Shown here: positions 17,548 to 26,260 of the stretch, one piece after another
Numbering within the stretch: position 1 is the first letter of the stretch
Layout of the letters: each line of letters begins with the position of its first letter
Source: Alphaproteobacteria bacterium
GTDB taxonomy: Bacteria > Pseudomonadota > Alphaproteobacteria > Rhizobiales > Xanthobacteraceae
Length of the DNA: 64,000 bases
NCBI GenBank assembly: GCA_037200445.1
Contig: JBBCGH010000001.1
Location: forward strand, 4,895,162 to 4,959,161
Direction: 5' to 3'
The notes under the pieces: generated by a model
What the model was told of the DNA's origin: nothing
Seen by the model: only the letters and a program-made list of their open reading frames with translations
The model's database searches: none
Program-made: the position numbers and the translations under genes

Positions 17548-19902
17548 TTACGGAGCCTTGATCTCACCGGTCTCGACCTCTTCGCCGAAGAGCCGCTCGC
17601 TCAATTCGGCGAACGCACCGGCCACGGGCTTGAACTCGAAGCGGAGCCGATGCCGCCCGGGCGCGACCTCCACGGCGCGGAAGATCACATTGGCCTTGAG
17701 GACCTCGGCCGGCTTGCCGTCGACCGTCACGGTCCACCACGGGTGCCAGACGTCGTTCAGCACCACGAAACCGCCGCAGAACGAATCCGCATCGATGTCC
17801 ACCACGGTGTTTTCGTAATGCGAGAGGCGCGCGGTCGCGCGCGGACATTCTCCCGGCTTGCGCTGCGGCGGCGGGTCGACGCCCGGTTCGGACTCGAGCA
17901 GCACGGTGCGGCGCGGATCGAAGTCCGGCCACTGGCCCTGTTCGATCAGCGCGTCGAAATCGGCCGCCATCCAGTCGACGGCGAACAGCACGCGCGGCAG
18001 CGCGCCCGGGTTCTCATAGACATATCCGTCGCGCGTGTGCGCGAGGAAACGCAGGTCGCCCGGCTTGAGGTTTGGATCGACCTCGCCGATGTGGACGCTC
18101 GACACGATGTAGCGCAGGCCCAGCATGTCGGCCATCAGCGAGTGATAGGAATTGAACAGCGGGCTAAATGTCCGCTGCCACGGCCCCGCGATGTAGTCGC
18201 GCGCGCCGGTCGCGTCCGACACATCCGCAAGCCGCAGGGGATTGTAACCGAGCGTGTGGTCGAAACCGTGGATCATCGGCGCGTTCGGCCATTCGAAGCC
18301 GACGCCGAGCAGTTCGACGCGGTCGCGCCGGTCGGAGGGAAGGCGCTGGGCGAGCAGTCGCTTCAGCATCAGGATCGTTTCATTCCTGGTGTCCGGCTCG
18401 AGCATCTCGAAGCGGGCGGGCGGAAGCGCGGTCGATTCATTCGGGCCGTTGTTGAGGCGAAGATCGGCCGCCATCAGCGATGCGGCAATCAGCAGGCCGA
18501 AGATCGGCGCGCGGCGCGGCACCGATCGCAACACGAGAAGGACCGCCGCGCCTGCCGTTGCCCAGGCAGCCGCCTTCGCAAGCGGCGCGGCGGCATCGTG
18601 AAAGTGACCGGCCCAGAGCGCCACGCCGACGGAGGCTGCGAACCAGGCGGCGATCAGGCCGAGCGCCATCGCGCCGTGCGAGCGCGCAAGTGACGCACCT
18701 CCGTTCACGACGCGATGCACCAGGTAGCCGCCGAGGATCGCGGTGCAAGCTCCGATCAGGAATGTCGCATCGGCGGGCCGCCGGAAGACGCTGACGCCTG
18801 GCAGAAATTCAAACAGCAGCCGATAGGCCGGCGTGTAGCGGCCGAGCGCGTAGACAATGAGCGCGATCAGCGCCAACGAGAAGAACCGGATCTCGCGCGT
18901 CCACGCGAGGCCGCGCGCCACACCGAACACCAGGATCGCCAGCATCGGCAGCGCGCCGGCATAGACCTGGCTCATGTTGGGCGACAGGAACAGGTGTTTC
19001 GGGTCCCACGCCTCGCTGTAGGGACCCCAGTAGGGCACCGCATAGTCGGGGCTGAACAGGCCGCCGACCAGCATGGTGAGCAGCGAGGCTGGATGCAGCG
19101 AGCCCTGCGTCGCCTCAGCGTAGTGAAACGAGGCGCGATCGCTCGATTCGGCGAACAGCATGGTGAGCAGAACCGGCACCGCCATGATGAGGAGCGCGGC
19201 GAGCGATGCGGCGCCGAGCGGCCGCGCGGAGCGGCGCAGCGCCGCGTTGAGCGAGGGCTGTGCCAGCCAATAGTCCGCCACGTAACCGACGAGAACCAGC
19301 GCGCCGAGGAACGCGACCTGATCGGGCTGCACCACCATGAGCCCCGCCGCGATGCCGGCGCCGAGCCCGTAGCCGATCGACGCGCGCTCGAGCGCGCGCG
19401 CCAGCAGCCATAACGCGATCGCGAAAAACACCAGGCTCTCGATCTGCCCGATATGCTGGATGCGCCACGACGCGGAAGCGCCGAACGCAAAGGCGAGCGC
19501 CGCCACGATGCCGCCCGCCGGATGCCAGCCGCGATCCTGAAAGAACATCAGGACCGAAAGCCCGCCGAGCGCCAGCATGGCGAGCACCGCCACGTCGAGC
19601 GCGTGGAAGCTCGGATGCGGCGCGAGCAGCGCGAGCAGCACCATCGGCGAGAAGATCAGCGACTGCGGATCCGCGATCTGCGGCACGCCGCCGAACACGT
19701 TCGGCGACCAGAACGGCGACTGCCCCTGATGGATCGCGTTGGCGAGGAATTGCAGCTCGGCCTGGAACAGGGCCTTGGCGTCATAGGGGATCGTTACGGC
19801 GCCCGAGAGCCAGGGCCATGACAGAACGCCCCACGCGACAAGAAACAGCGCGATCGCAAGCGATCGCGACCAGCGCTCCGAACCCAGGCTCCCCTCCCTC
19901 AA
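17548..19902 (-). CDS. YfhO-like polytopic membrane protein
   Basis: The product is about 784 residues if it starts at the TTG at 19902. The frame stays open to an ATG at 20034, but that start would overlap the upstream gene and adds a segment with no hydrophobic or family pattern. There are ten or more transmembrane helices in the first two thirds, with a GT-C-like early loop (YDAKALFQAELQFLANAIHQGQSPFWSP), then a soluble periplasmic domain of about 270 residues ending near PAEVLKANVIFRAVEVAPG. This is the YfhO arrangement. Bacillus YfhO is linked to glycosylation of teichoic acids, but the substrate here is unknown. The start is uncertain and the ribosome binding site is unclear. Confidence 0.75.
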   Translation of the reverse strand: MREGSLGSERWSRSLAIALFLVAWGVLSWPWLSGAVTIPYDAKALFQAELQFLANAIHQGQSPFWSPNVFGGVPQIADPQSLIFSPMVLLALLAPHPSFHALDVAVLAMLALGGLSVLMFFQDRGWHPAGGIVAALAFAFGASASWRIQHIGQIESLVFFAIALWLLARALERASIGYGLGAGIAAGLMVVQPDQVAFLGALVLVGYVADYWLAQPSLNAALRRSARPLGAASLAALLIMAVPVLLTMLFAESSDRASFHYAEATQGSLHPASLLTMLVGGLFSPDYAVPYWGPYSEAWDPKHLFLSPNMSQVYAGALPMLAILVFGVARGLAWTREIRFFSLALIALIVYALGRYTPAYRLLFEFLPGVSVFRRPADATFLIGACTAILGGYLVHRVVNGGASLARSHGAMALGLIAAWFAASVGVALWAGHFHDAAAPLAKAAAWATAGAAVLLVLRSVPRRAPIFGLLIAASLMAADLRLNNGPNESTALPPARFEMLEPDTRNETILMLKRLLAQRLPSDRRDRVELLGVGFEWPNAPMIHGFDHTLGYNPLRLADVSDATGARDYIAGPWQRTFSPLFNSYHSLMADMLGLRYIVSSVHIGEVDPNLKPGDLRFLAHTRDGYVYENPGALPRVLFAVDWMAADFDALIEQGQWPDFDPRRTVLLESEPGVDPPPQRKPGECPRATARLSHYENTVVDIDADSFCGGFVVLNDVWHPWWTVTVDGKPAEVLKANVIFRAVEVAPGRHRLRFEFKPVAGAFAELSERLFGEEVETGEIKAP

Positions 19903-19972
19903 TTCTTTTGGGGAAGTGTACGGAGGAACTTCGCACGACCGATATTGAACTTTCGGCGGGTATCGGGGCCGT

Positions 19973-20446
19973 TCAGTCTTCCTGCGTGCGCGGATACTTG
20001 TCGAACTCGTCGAGACACACCGCGTACCACACATTGTACCAGGTGCGGTCGGCGTTATCGGGCTGCGTGCCGGGGATCACCTGTACGGAGTGCCCGCCGT
20101 TCTCACGCGGCTGGATGCTCTCGACATACACGCTGATCGTGTTGGCATCGCCCGAGCAGCGCGCCGCGTACTTCCATTTGAGGACAGAGGGCGCGCGCGG
20201 CGTGCCGCTGGAAATGTCCTGCACCCGCATATGGATCTGCCCGATGAAGATCGAGATGGCGCCGGTCGAGCTCGGTTTCTTGCCGACCAGATAAGTACGG
20301 AAGCGATAGTCCTTCTCGGCCCCGCCCTCGATCAGCTTCCCGAGCGCCGGAAGCGCGGAGAATTCGGCTGCGTTCTTTGGAGCGGATGCGGCCAGCGCGA
20401 CAGCCGGCGTGAGGCAACCGACAACGACAAGCGTGCGGACGATCAT
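19973..20446 (-). CDS. secreted hypothetical protein
   Basis: The product has 157 residues from the ATG at 20446, which overlaps the stop of the upstream TctC gene (ATGA). That implies coupled translation. A signal peptide (VRTLVVVGCLTPAVALAA) is followed by a soluble domain with two Cys (AARCSGDAN and YAVCLDEF), possibly a disulfide. I recognise no family. It follows two TctC receptors and precedes the YfhO-like gene on the same strand, so it belongs to one transcript with the receptors. Confidence 0.7.
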   Translation of the reverse strand: MIVRTLVVVGCLTPAVALAASAPKNAAEFSALPALGKLIEGGAEKDYRFRTYLVGKKPSSTGAISIFIGQIHMRVQDISSGTPRAPSVLKWKYAARCSGDANTISVYVESIQPRENGGHSVQVIPGTQPDNADRTWYNVWYAVCLDEFDKYPRTQED

Positions 20447-21408
20447 TCGACCTTGAGATTGAGCTTGCGGATCAGCGCGCCCCACTTCGCCTCTTCCTTG
20501 TCGATGTCGGCCGCGTATTCCTCCGGCGTCGAGGTCAACGGGTCGCCGCCTTCGGAATGAATGCGTTGCTTCACTTCGTCCGTATTGGCGAGCTTGCGTA
20601 GTTCGGCATTGAGCTTGTCGACAATTTCGCGTGGCATTCCGGCGGGCCCGAGCACACCATAATGCAGCACCGACTCGAAACCGGGCAGGCCGGATTCGGT
20701 CGCGGTCGGCACGTCAGGGAGCAGGCTGAAGCGCTCAGTGCTCATCACCGCAATCGCCCGCAAGCTGCCGGCCTGGATGTTGCCGAGCGCGGGCGGCAGC
20801 ACGCCGAACGCGAGCGGCACATGCCCGCCGAGCAGATCGTTCATCACGCCGCCCGTGCCCTTGTAGGGTACGATCTGCGCGTCAACGCCAGTGACGGACT
20901 TGAACAGCTCGGCCGAGAGATACCCGCCGGTGCCGACCGCCGAGGTGCCGATGTTGTACCTGCCGGGGTTGGCCTTCATGAGTGCGACCGTCTCGCCGAC
21001 GGTCTTCGCCGGAAACGACGGATTGGCGATCAGCGCGACCGGCATCGAGGCGATCAGGCCGATGGCGGTGAAGTCCTTGCGCGGGTCGAAGCCCGCATTG
21101 GCGTAGAGGCTCGGGTTGATCGAGATCGAGCCGGTGTGGCCGAGGAACAGCGTGTAGCCGTCCGGCGCGCTCTTGATCACGGCGCGGGTGCCGACGAGGC
21201 CCGAGCCGCCGCCGCGATTGTCGACGATGACCTGCTGGCCAAGTGCCGCGGACAACTTGTCCGCCACGATGCGCGCCATCGCGTCTACGCCGCCGCCGGG
21301 CGGGTACGGCACCACCAAGGTGACGGTGCGGGTGGGGTAGTCCTGGGCGAGGACCGGCGACGCGATCAACGCGAACAGGATGGCGATCAATCGAAGCGCG
21401 CTTGCCAT
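20443..21408 (-). CDS. TctC/Bug receptor, tandem copy B
   Basis: The protein has 321 residues. The ATG at 21408 lies nine bases after the stop of the upstream TctC gene, and its ribosome binding site (GGAG) lies inside that gene's last codons. Signal peptide IAILFALIASPVLAQ is followed by the receptor opening DYPTRTVTLVVPYPPGGGVDA, IVDNRGGGSGLVGTRAV, PDGYTLFLGH and IVPYKGTGGVMNDLLGGHVP. As in other Bug proteins, two alpha/beta lobes close over a carboxylate-like ligand in the periplasm. It shares its C-terminal pattern (EEYAADIDKEEAKW) with copy A, so the two are paralogues from one duplication. No TctAB genes are adjacent. Confidence 0.92.
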   Translation of the reverse strand: MASALRLIAILFALIASPVLAQDYPTRTVTLVVPYPPGGGVDAMARIVADKLSAALGQQVIVDNRGGGSGLVGTRAVIKSAPDGYTLFLGHTGSISINPSLYANAGFDPRKDFTAIGLIASMPVALIANPSFPAKTVGETVALMKANPGRYNIGTSAVGTGGYLSAELFKSVTGVDAQIVPYKGTGGVMNDLLGGHVPLAFGVLPPALGNIQAGSLRAIAVMSTERFSLLPDVPTATESGLPGFESVLHYGVLGPAGMPREIVDKLNAELRKLANTDEVKQRIHSEGGDPLTSTPEEYAADIDKEEAKWGALIRKLNLKVE

Positions 21409-21416
21409 GACGCCAG

Positions 21417-22394
21417 TCACTCCACCTTCGCGCCGGACAGCTTCACCACCTTCGACCACTTGGCCTCCTCGCGGTCGATGTCGGCAGCATATTCGCCCGG
21501 CGTCATCGCCATCACCTCGGCGCCATCCTGTGTGATTTTCTCGCGCACATCGCTTTCGGCCATTGCGGCTTTCATCGCGGCGGCGAGCTTCTCGACGATC
21601 GGCTGCGGCGTGCCGGCGGGCGCCACGATGCCGTAGTGCAGCACGGCCTCGTAGCCCGGGAGCGGACCTGCTTCGGCGACCGTCGGCAGGTCGGGCAACA
21701 GCGGCGAGCGCTTCGGCCCGGTCACGCCGAGCGCGCGCACCTTGCCTTCCTTGATCAGCGCGATCGCAGGCGGCAACGAGGAAAAATAGATCGCCACGTG
21801 CCCGCCGAGCAGATCGGTGAGTGCGGGGGAAGAGCCCTTGTAGGGAATGTGCGTGAGCTTGATGTCCGCCATGGTGGCGAACAGCTCGGCACCCAGATGA
21901 ATGCCGCTGCCGACCCCCGCGGAGGCATAGGTCAGCCTGCCCGGCTCTTGCTTGGCGAGCGCAATCAGCTCGGGGATTGTCTTCGCCGGAACGTCGTTGT
22001 TCACCAGCACGACCAGCGCCGAGGTCGCGATCAGCCCGACCGGCGCGAAATCCTTGCGCGGGTCGTAGCCGACGTTCGGATAGAGCGTCGGGTTGATCGC
22101 GAGCGTCCCGGTGCCGCCGAGGCCGAGCGTGTAGCCGTCGGCTGGCGCCTTCGCGACCTGGCGCGTCGCGATCGAGCCCCCCGCCCCGCCCTTGTTCTCG
22201 ATCACGATCTGCTGGCCGAGCGACTTGCTCATCTTCTCGGCGACGATGCGCGCCATCACGTCGTTGCCGCCGCCCGCCGCATAGGGCACCACCAGTGTGA
22301 CCGGGCGCGAGGGATAGTCATCTGCAAGAGCAGGCGCGGCAGAAGCGGCCAGCGCAATGGCAAGGGCAGTTGCGGCCAGCACGCGTCCTGTCAT
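21417..22394 (-). CDS. TctC/Bug receptor, tandem copy A
   Basis: The protein has 325 residues from the ATG at 22394; upstream in-frame codons run through a hairpin and are unlikely to be coding. The signal peptide ends at ASAAPALAD. Family blocks are YPSRPVTLVVPYAAGGGNDVMAR, VIENKGGAGGSIATR, PADGYTLGLGGTG, THIPYKGSSPALTDLLGGH and LPGYEAVLHYGIVAPAG. It is the first gene of a run of at least three (A, B, secreted protein). Two near neighbours of one family with different binding-loop residues may cover two related ligands. Confidence 0.92.
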   Translation of the reverse strand: MTGRVLAATALAIALAASAAPALADDYPSRPVTLVVPYAAGGGNDVMARIVAEKMSKSLGQQIVIENKGGAGGSIATRQVAKAPADGYTLGLGGTGTLAINPTLYPNVGYDPRKDFAPVGLIATSALVVLVNNDVPAKTIPELIALAKQEPGRLTYASAGVGSGIHLGAELFATMADIKLTHIPYKGSSPALTDLLGGHVAIYFSSLPPAIALIKEGKVRALGVTGPKRSPLLPDLPTVAEAGPLPGYEAVLHYGIVAPAGTPQPIVEKLAAAMKAAMAESDVREKITQDGAEVMAMTPGEYAADIDREEAKWSKVVKLSGAKVE

Positions 22395-22406
22395 CTCGAT
22401 CCGGCT

Positions 22407-22446
22407 CCAAAAGCAAAACCGCCGGTCACGTTCGTACCGGCGGTTT
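22407..22446 (-). terminator. intrinsic terminator (minus strand)
   Basis: An 11-bp perfect stem (AAACCGCCGGT at 22416-22426 with ACCGGCGGTTT at 22436-22446) encloses a nine-base loop. On the minus strand the stem is followed by TTTTGCTTTT. It lies downstream of the minus-strand DUF465 gene and upstream of the TctC pair, so it separates the two transcripts. Confidence 0.75.
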
Positions 22447-22512
22447 GCTGAAAAAAAGAAACACGACGCCACTCCCGCGGCCCCGTGCCGCGGCGCCGTC
22501 GACCGGCAGCCT

Positions 22513-22692
22513 TTAGTGCACGCTCGCCGTCTGCCTCAGGCGGGCGATCTCATCCTTCACCTGCAACTTGCGACGCTTCAGTTCCGCGATCGTCATATCG
22601 TCGACCGAAGGGTGCGCGATCGCGTCAGCGAGTTCACTCTCCAACGTCTGATGCTTGCGTTCCAGTTCCGCAAGGTGCGCCTGCATGGACAT
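22513..22692 (-). CDS. YdcH-type DUF465 small protein
   Basis: The product has 59 residues from the ATG at 22692, with AAGGAG nine bases upstream. The sequence (MQAHLAELERKHQTLESELAD, then DDMTIAELKRRKLQVKDEIARL) is a charged helical hairpin typical of DUF465/YdcH proteins. These are small coiled-coil proteins of unknown function found across Proteobacteria. The gene ends just before the terminator at 22407-22446 and so forms a single-gene transcript. A second member lies 220 bp away on the other strand. Confidence 0.85.
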   Translation of the reverse strand: MSMQAHLAELERKHQTLESELADAIAHPSVDDMTIAELKRRKLQVKDEIARLRQTASVH

Positions 22693-22912
22693 CGATGAAG
22701 TCTCCTTGTGTCAGTTTTCTGACCGCGCCAGTGTGCCAGAAACGGGTCTCCAAGTCGACGGAAGCTTTGTCGCGCATGGCGTCAAATCCCCGCTATCCGC
22801 GTCCCGGCAGGTAACCTGGGCGGCCTTGATGGTATGGTGCTAACGCGCGATACTTGTTCGGGTTTCGGCGCGGGGATTGGACGCCGGGACGGCGTCTTAA
22901 CCATTGCGGCGC

Positions 22913-23119
22913 ATGACGAAAGAGGAAGAACGCGAGCTCCGCGCCCAATTGGCGCGGCTCCTCCAGGAGCATCGCGACCTCGATGCTGCGATCGAGGCCC
23001 TTCAGATTTCGCCGGGTTCCGACTTGCTGCAGGTGCAGCGGCTCAAGAAGCGCAAGCTGGTGCTGCGCGACCGCATCAGATTCGTCGAGAACGAGCTCAC
23101 CCCGGATATCATTGCGTGA
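22913..23119 (+). CDS. second YdcH-type DUF465 small protein
   Basis: The product has 68 residues from the ATG at 22913 (MTKEEERELRAQLARLLQEH). A helix-turn-helix-like coiled-coil hairpin and the block LLQVQRLKKRKLVLRDRI match the DUF465 core that is also present in the opposite-strand neighbour. The two genes are divergent and share about 220 bp of upstream DNA, which includes a TTAACCAT half-site at about 22898. The ribosome binding site is weak. The function is unknown. Confidence 0.75.
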   Translation: MTKEEERELRAQLARLLQEHRDLDAAIEALQISPGSDLLQVQRLKKRKLVLRDRIRFVENELTPDIIA

Positions 23120-23420
23120 GATTTGCGCCCGGACCTTATCTATCCCTTTGGGACGCTGAAAATCGCGAGGCGAAGCTTCCCCTTGTTGATCGTCCCGATC
23201 AATGAACCGAGAAAAACTCGCTTCGTGTAGGCGTTCAGGAGCCGATACCGGCCGGGGAGCATCTTCTCTCCACGCCTCGTCGGCCTATTCCAGATTGTGA
23301 TGGACGTCTTGCGCGATGTCACGGGACGCCGCTTCCTTGCCCTTCTCGCCATTTGCCCCTCGCAAAATATTGACGTCACAAGTAGATGGGCGAATACCAA
23401 GGGTTGCAAGGAACGTCGTA
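23120..23420. other. gene-free stretch
   Basis: The frames here are short, on both strands, and lack family sequence or good start signals. The base composition is less GC-rich than its surroundings. If the small antitoxin-like gene at 23421 once had a toxin partner of the HigB/RelE type just upstream, no recognisable part of it remains here. Confidence 0.35.
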
Positions 23421-23585
23421 ATGCCGCTCTCGCGAGACTTCAGGATTACAGTCAGGGCGCGGCTCAAGCGCGACCAAGCGTTCCGCGGGGCGCTTTTGGC
23501 CGAGGTAAAGGAATTGCAGCATGTAGGCGAAGCAGAGACCGCTGACGCGATCTTGCGCGACTACCTCGAAGTCGCGGCGCGATAG
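23421..23585 (+). pseudogene. truncated HigA-like antitoxin / regulator
   Basis: The product has 54 residues from the ATG at 23421, with AAGGA eight bases upstream. MPLSRDFRITVRARLKRDQ and AETADAILRDYL match the opening of addiction-module antitoxins that begin LTRDFKETVxAR...AFRxALLxEA and normally run to about 100 residues with a helix-turn-helix. The helix-turn-helix half is missing: the frame ends at a TAG inside the 3' end of the opposite GGDEF gene. It is probably a relic, although the intact ribosome binding site leaves open a short working protein. Confidence 0.5.
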
Positions 23586-24259
23586 CCCTTCCGAGCCGCC
23601 TTGCGCGCGTACATCGCATCGTCCGCCCGCGCCATCACGGCGGCGAGTTCATCCTCCGCGCCGATCATCGCAAATCCGATCGAGGCGCCAACCGCGAGCG
23701 GCTGGCCTGCCCACTCGATCGCCGCCTCGGTGATCGCGGCTTCGAGTGCCCAGGCCTTGGAGCCGGCGTCCCCCTCGCCCAGGTTCCACAGGATCAGGCC
23801 GAACTCATCGCCGCCAAGCCGCGCCACCGTGTCGGAGGCGCGCACATTGCTCCCCAGCATGCCGGCGATGGCCTTGAGCACAGCGTCGCCGGCCGCGTGG
23901 CCGTACAGGTCGTTGACCGGCTTGAAGCCGTCGAGGTCGAGGTAGAACAGCGCGGCGCGCGTGCCGTAGCGCTTCACGTAGGCAAGCGAGCGCGCAAGCT
24001 CCCGGTCGAAGCCGCGCCGGTTGAAGATCCCGGTGACCGCGTCGATATCCGCGGTCGCTTCGAGTTCCAGCATCCTGGCGCGCGTCGCCGCAAGCTCGCC
24101 CTCGAGGCGCTGCACCTCGCCAAGCAGAACCGCGAGCTCGGACGGGATATTGCGGGCCGGCTGGTGCACACGCGGCTCGGCCTCGTCGCGAACTGGACGC
24201 GCAGCGGCTGCGGGCATGCGCGCGGGTATTGCCCTGGACTTGGCCGGGCTCGTCTTCAT
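23561..24259 (-). CDS. GGDEF-domain diguanylate cyclase
   Basis: The protein has 232 residues from the ATG at 24259 (a GTG at 24283 is also possible). The first 75 residues are a variable head and a short coiled coil (LLGEVQRLEGELAATRARML). The rest is a GGDEF domain with DAVTGIFNRRGFDREL, YLDLDGFKPVND and RLGGDEFGLIL. The intact GGDEF signature and an RxxD inhibitory site (RASD, five residues before it) predict an active enzyme that makes cyclic di-GMP and is held in check by its product. There is no sensor or membrane domain, so it is cytosolic. It is divergent from purE. Confidence 0.92.
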   Translation of the reverse strand: MKTSPAKSRAIPARMPAAAARPVRDEAEPRVHQPARNIPSELAVLLGEVQRLEGELAATRARMLELEATADIDAVTGIFNRRGFDRELARSLAYVKRYGTRAALFYLDLDGFKPVNDLYGHAAGDAVLKAIAGMLGSNVRASDTVARLGGDEFGLILWNLGEGDAGSKAWALEAAITEAAIEWAGQPLAVGASIGFAMIGAEDELAAVMARADDAMYARKAARKGYRAATSR

Positions 24260-24384
24260 CGTTCCCACCAGGCGAAGCGTCACGGTGAGCCCGATATGGT
24301 TAACGAATCGTATCTGCTTGCCTCTGCGAACCCCCTTCCCCTATATGGCGCCTTCTTTTCGGCCGGTGCCGAGAGAGGGCGCGC

Positions 24385-24873
24385 ATGTCGGCCAAACCCG
24401 TCGCGATCATCATGGGGAGCCAGTCGGACTGGCCGACCATGCGCCACGCCGCCGAGACCCTCGACGCCCTCAAGGTCGGCTACGACAAGCGGATCGTATC
24501 TGCCCACCGCACCCCCGAGCGGCTCTACGCCTTCGCCAAGGGCGCCAAAGCTGACGGCGTGAAAGTGATCATAGCGGGTGCGGGCGGGGCCGCGCATTTG
24601 CCCGGGATGACCGCCGCGATGACGACCCTGCCGGTGTTCGGGGTGCCGGTCGAATCCAAGGCAATGTCCGGCGTCGATTCGCTCTACTCGATCGTTCAGA
24701 TGCCGCCCGGCGTGCCCGTCGGCACGCTCGCGATCGGCAAGTCGGGCGCGATCAACGCAGCACTGCTTGCCGCAAGCGTGCTGGCGCTGACCGATACGGG
24801 GCTCGGCAAGCGGCTCGAAGCCTGGCGCAAGCAGCAGACCGACGCGGTCGCCGAGACGCCCGAGGACAAATGA
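24385..24873 (+). CDS. purE: N5-carboxyaminoimidazole ribonucleotide mutase
   Basis: The enzyme has 162 residues and is class I PurE: it converts N5-CAIR to CAIR in purine synthesis. The motif [12 protein letters not shown] and the catalytic SAHRTPE block are present, as is [12 protein letters not shown], which binds the ribonucleotide. It ends with ATGA, shared with the start of purK, so the two enzymes that act in sequence are made together. Confidence 0.97.
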   Translation: MSAKPVAIIMGSQSDWPTMRHAAETLDALKVGYDKRIVSAHRTPERLYAFAKGAKADGVKVIIAGAGGAAHLPGMTAAMTTLPVFGVPVESKAMSGVDSLYSIVQMPPGVPVGTLAIGKSGAINAALLAASVLALTDTGLGKRLEAWRKQQTDAVAETPEDK

Positions 24874-25964
24874 CTGCGCAACGCTGGCCGCTCGGGCCTG
24901 ACGCGACCATCGGCATTCTGGGCGGCGGGCAACTCGGCCGCATGCTGGTGCTGGCGGCGGCGCGGCTCGGCTTCCGCTGCCATGTGTTCTGTCCGGATTC
25001 GCATTCGCCGGCCTTCGATGTTGTGCGCAGCGTGACCGAGGCCGACTACCTCGACATGGCGGCGCTCGACCGCTTCGCCTCCGATGTCGATGTGGTGACC
25101 TACGAGTTCGAGAACGTGCCGGCCGAGACCGCGACGTTCCTCTCTGCGCGCAGACCGGTGCTGCCCGACCCGCGCGTGCTCGCGACGACGCAGGACCGTC
25201 TCACCGAGAAAGAGTTCGTGAAAAGTCTCGGGATCGGGACGGCGAAGTTCACGCGCGTCGATTCGTCCGACGGGCTCACCGCAGCGCTCGCCGCGGTCGG
25301 CAAGCCCGCCGTGCTCAAGACGCGCCGCTTCGGTTACGACGGCAAGGGCCAGATCATGATCCGCGACGGCGGCGATCCGGCGATGTTCGACGAACTCGGC
25401 GGGCAGGCGCAGATCATCGAGGCCTTCGTGCCGTTCGAGCGCGAGATCTCGGTCGTGGCGGCGCGCGGGCGCGACGGCGCGATCGAATGCTTCGACGTGA
25501 TCGAGAACGAGCACGAGGATCACATCCTCAAGACCTCGCGGGTGCCTGCGAATGTCACGCCCGCGGTTGCCGCCGAGGCGCGCCGCATCGCCGAGACGAT
25601 CGCCGAAGCCTTCGACTATGTGGGCGTGCTGGCGGTCGAGATGTTCGTCGTGAAGGACGGCACGGGTCATGCCGTGCTGGTCAACGAGATCGCGCCGCGT
25701 GTGCACAATTCCGGACACTGGACCATCGACGGCGCGTCGGTCTCGCAATTCGAGCAGCACATCCGCGCCGTCGCGGGCCTGCCGCTCGGCAAACCGATCG
25801 GCCGCGGCCGTATCGAAATGATCAATCTTCTTGGCGCAGAAGTTGAAAACGCCGCCAAATGGCTGGCGACGCCCGGTGCGGCCGTGCATCTTTACGGCAA
25901 GTCCGCCGTGCGGCCCGGCCGCAAGATGGGCCACGTCACGCAGGTGTTCGCCGAAAAGGGCTGA
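24870..25964 (+). CDS. purK: N5-carboxyaminoimidazole ribonucleotide synthase
   Basis: This 364-residue ATP-grasp enzyme joins AIR, bicarbonate and ATP into N5-CAIR, the substrate of Pur[21 protein letters not shown] is the N-terminal fold. [12 protein letters not shown] carries ATP-grasp residues, [17 protein letters not shown] follows in the central domain, and [13 protein letters not shown] is the late signature. It overlaps purE by four bases. A tiny lipoprotein gene follows after 32 bp. Confidence 0.97.
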   Translation: MTAQRWPLGPDATIGILGGGQLGRMLVLAAARLGFRCHVFCPDSHSPAFDVVRSVTEADYLDMAALDRFASDVDVVTYEFENVPAETATFLSARRPVLPDPRVLATTQDRLTEKEFVKSLGIGTAKFTRVDSSDGLTAALAAVGKPAVLKTRRFGYDGKGQIMIRDGGDPAMFDELGGQAQIIEAFVPFEREISVVAARGRDGAIECFDVIENEHEDHILKTSRVPANVTPAVAAEARRIAETIAEAFDYVGVLAVEMFVVKDGTGHAVLVNEIAPRVHNSGHWTIDGASVSQFEQHIRAVAGLPLGKPIGRGRIEMINLLGAEVENAAKWLATPGAAVHLYGKSAVRPGRKMGHVTQVFAEKG

Positions 25965-25996
25965 TTGCGCTATAGTCTGGGTCGTGGGGTTGCGTG

Positions 25997-26131
25997 ATGC
26001 GCAAGCGGGCGGTTGTGTTGGTGCTTCTGGCGGTGCTGGGCCTGAGCCTTTCCGGCTGCGGGCCATGCGGCTTCTTCTGGGACGACTGGCGGTCGGGCAA
26101 GTCCTGCCGCAGCGAGCCGGCGCCCAAATAG
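25997..26131 (+). CDS. 44-residue lipoprotein
   Basis: From the ATG at 25997 the frame gives MRKRAVVLVLLAVLGLSLSG followed by the lipobox Cys (LSGC), then a short Cys-rich mature part (GPCGFFWDDWRSGKSC) ending at TAG 26129-26131. After removal of the signal, only about 25 residues remain, with three Cys including the acylated one. It lies directly after purK on the same strand and is probably cotranscribed with it. The role is unknown. It is too small to be found by length alone, but the lipobox and basic N-region make it convincing. Confidence 0.65.
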   Translation: MRKRAVVLVLLAVLGLSLSGCGPCGFFWDDWRSGKSCRSEPAPK

Positions 26132-26260
26132 CGTGGACTTTCCCGCTCTGTTCTGGTAAAGGCCCGCGGCCCGGCTGGAATTCGGCCGCAATGCGGCTGT
26201 CTTGTGCCGGAACTCAATTCCAGGCCCTGACCCGATCACGAGCAGAGAAGGAACATTCGT

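Noticed and set aside
17548-20034. YfhO-like protein starting at the ATG at 20034
   Set aside because: That start lies inside the preceding secreted-protein gene and adds a segment without hydrophobic or family pattern. A start near 19902 is more plausible although not certain.
23140-23409. Minus-strand frame of 89 codons before the antitoxin relic
   Set aside because: No ribosome binding site, no family sequence, unusual composition. Considered as a lost toxin but without support.
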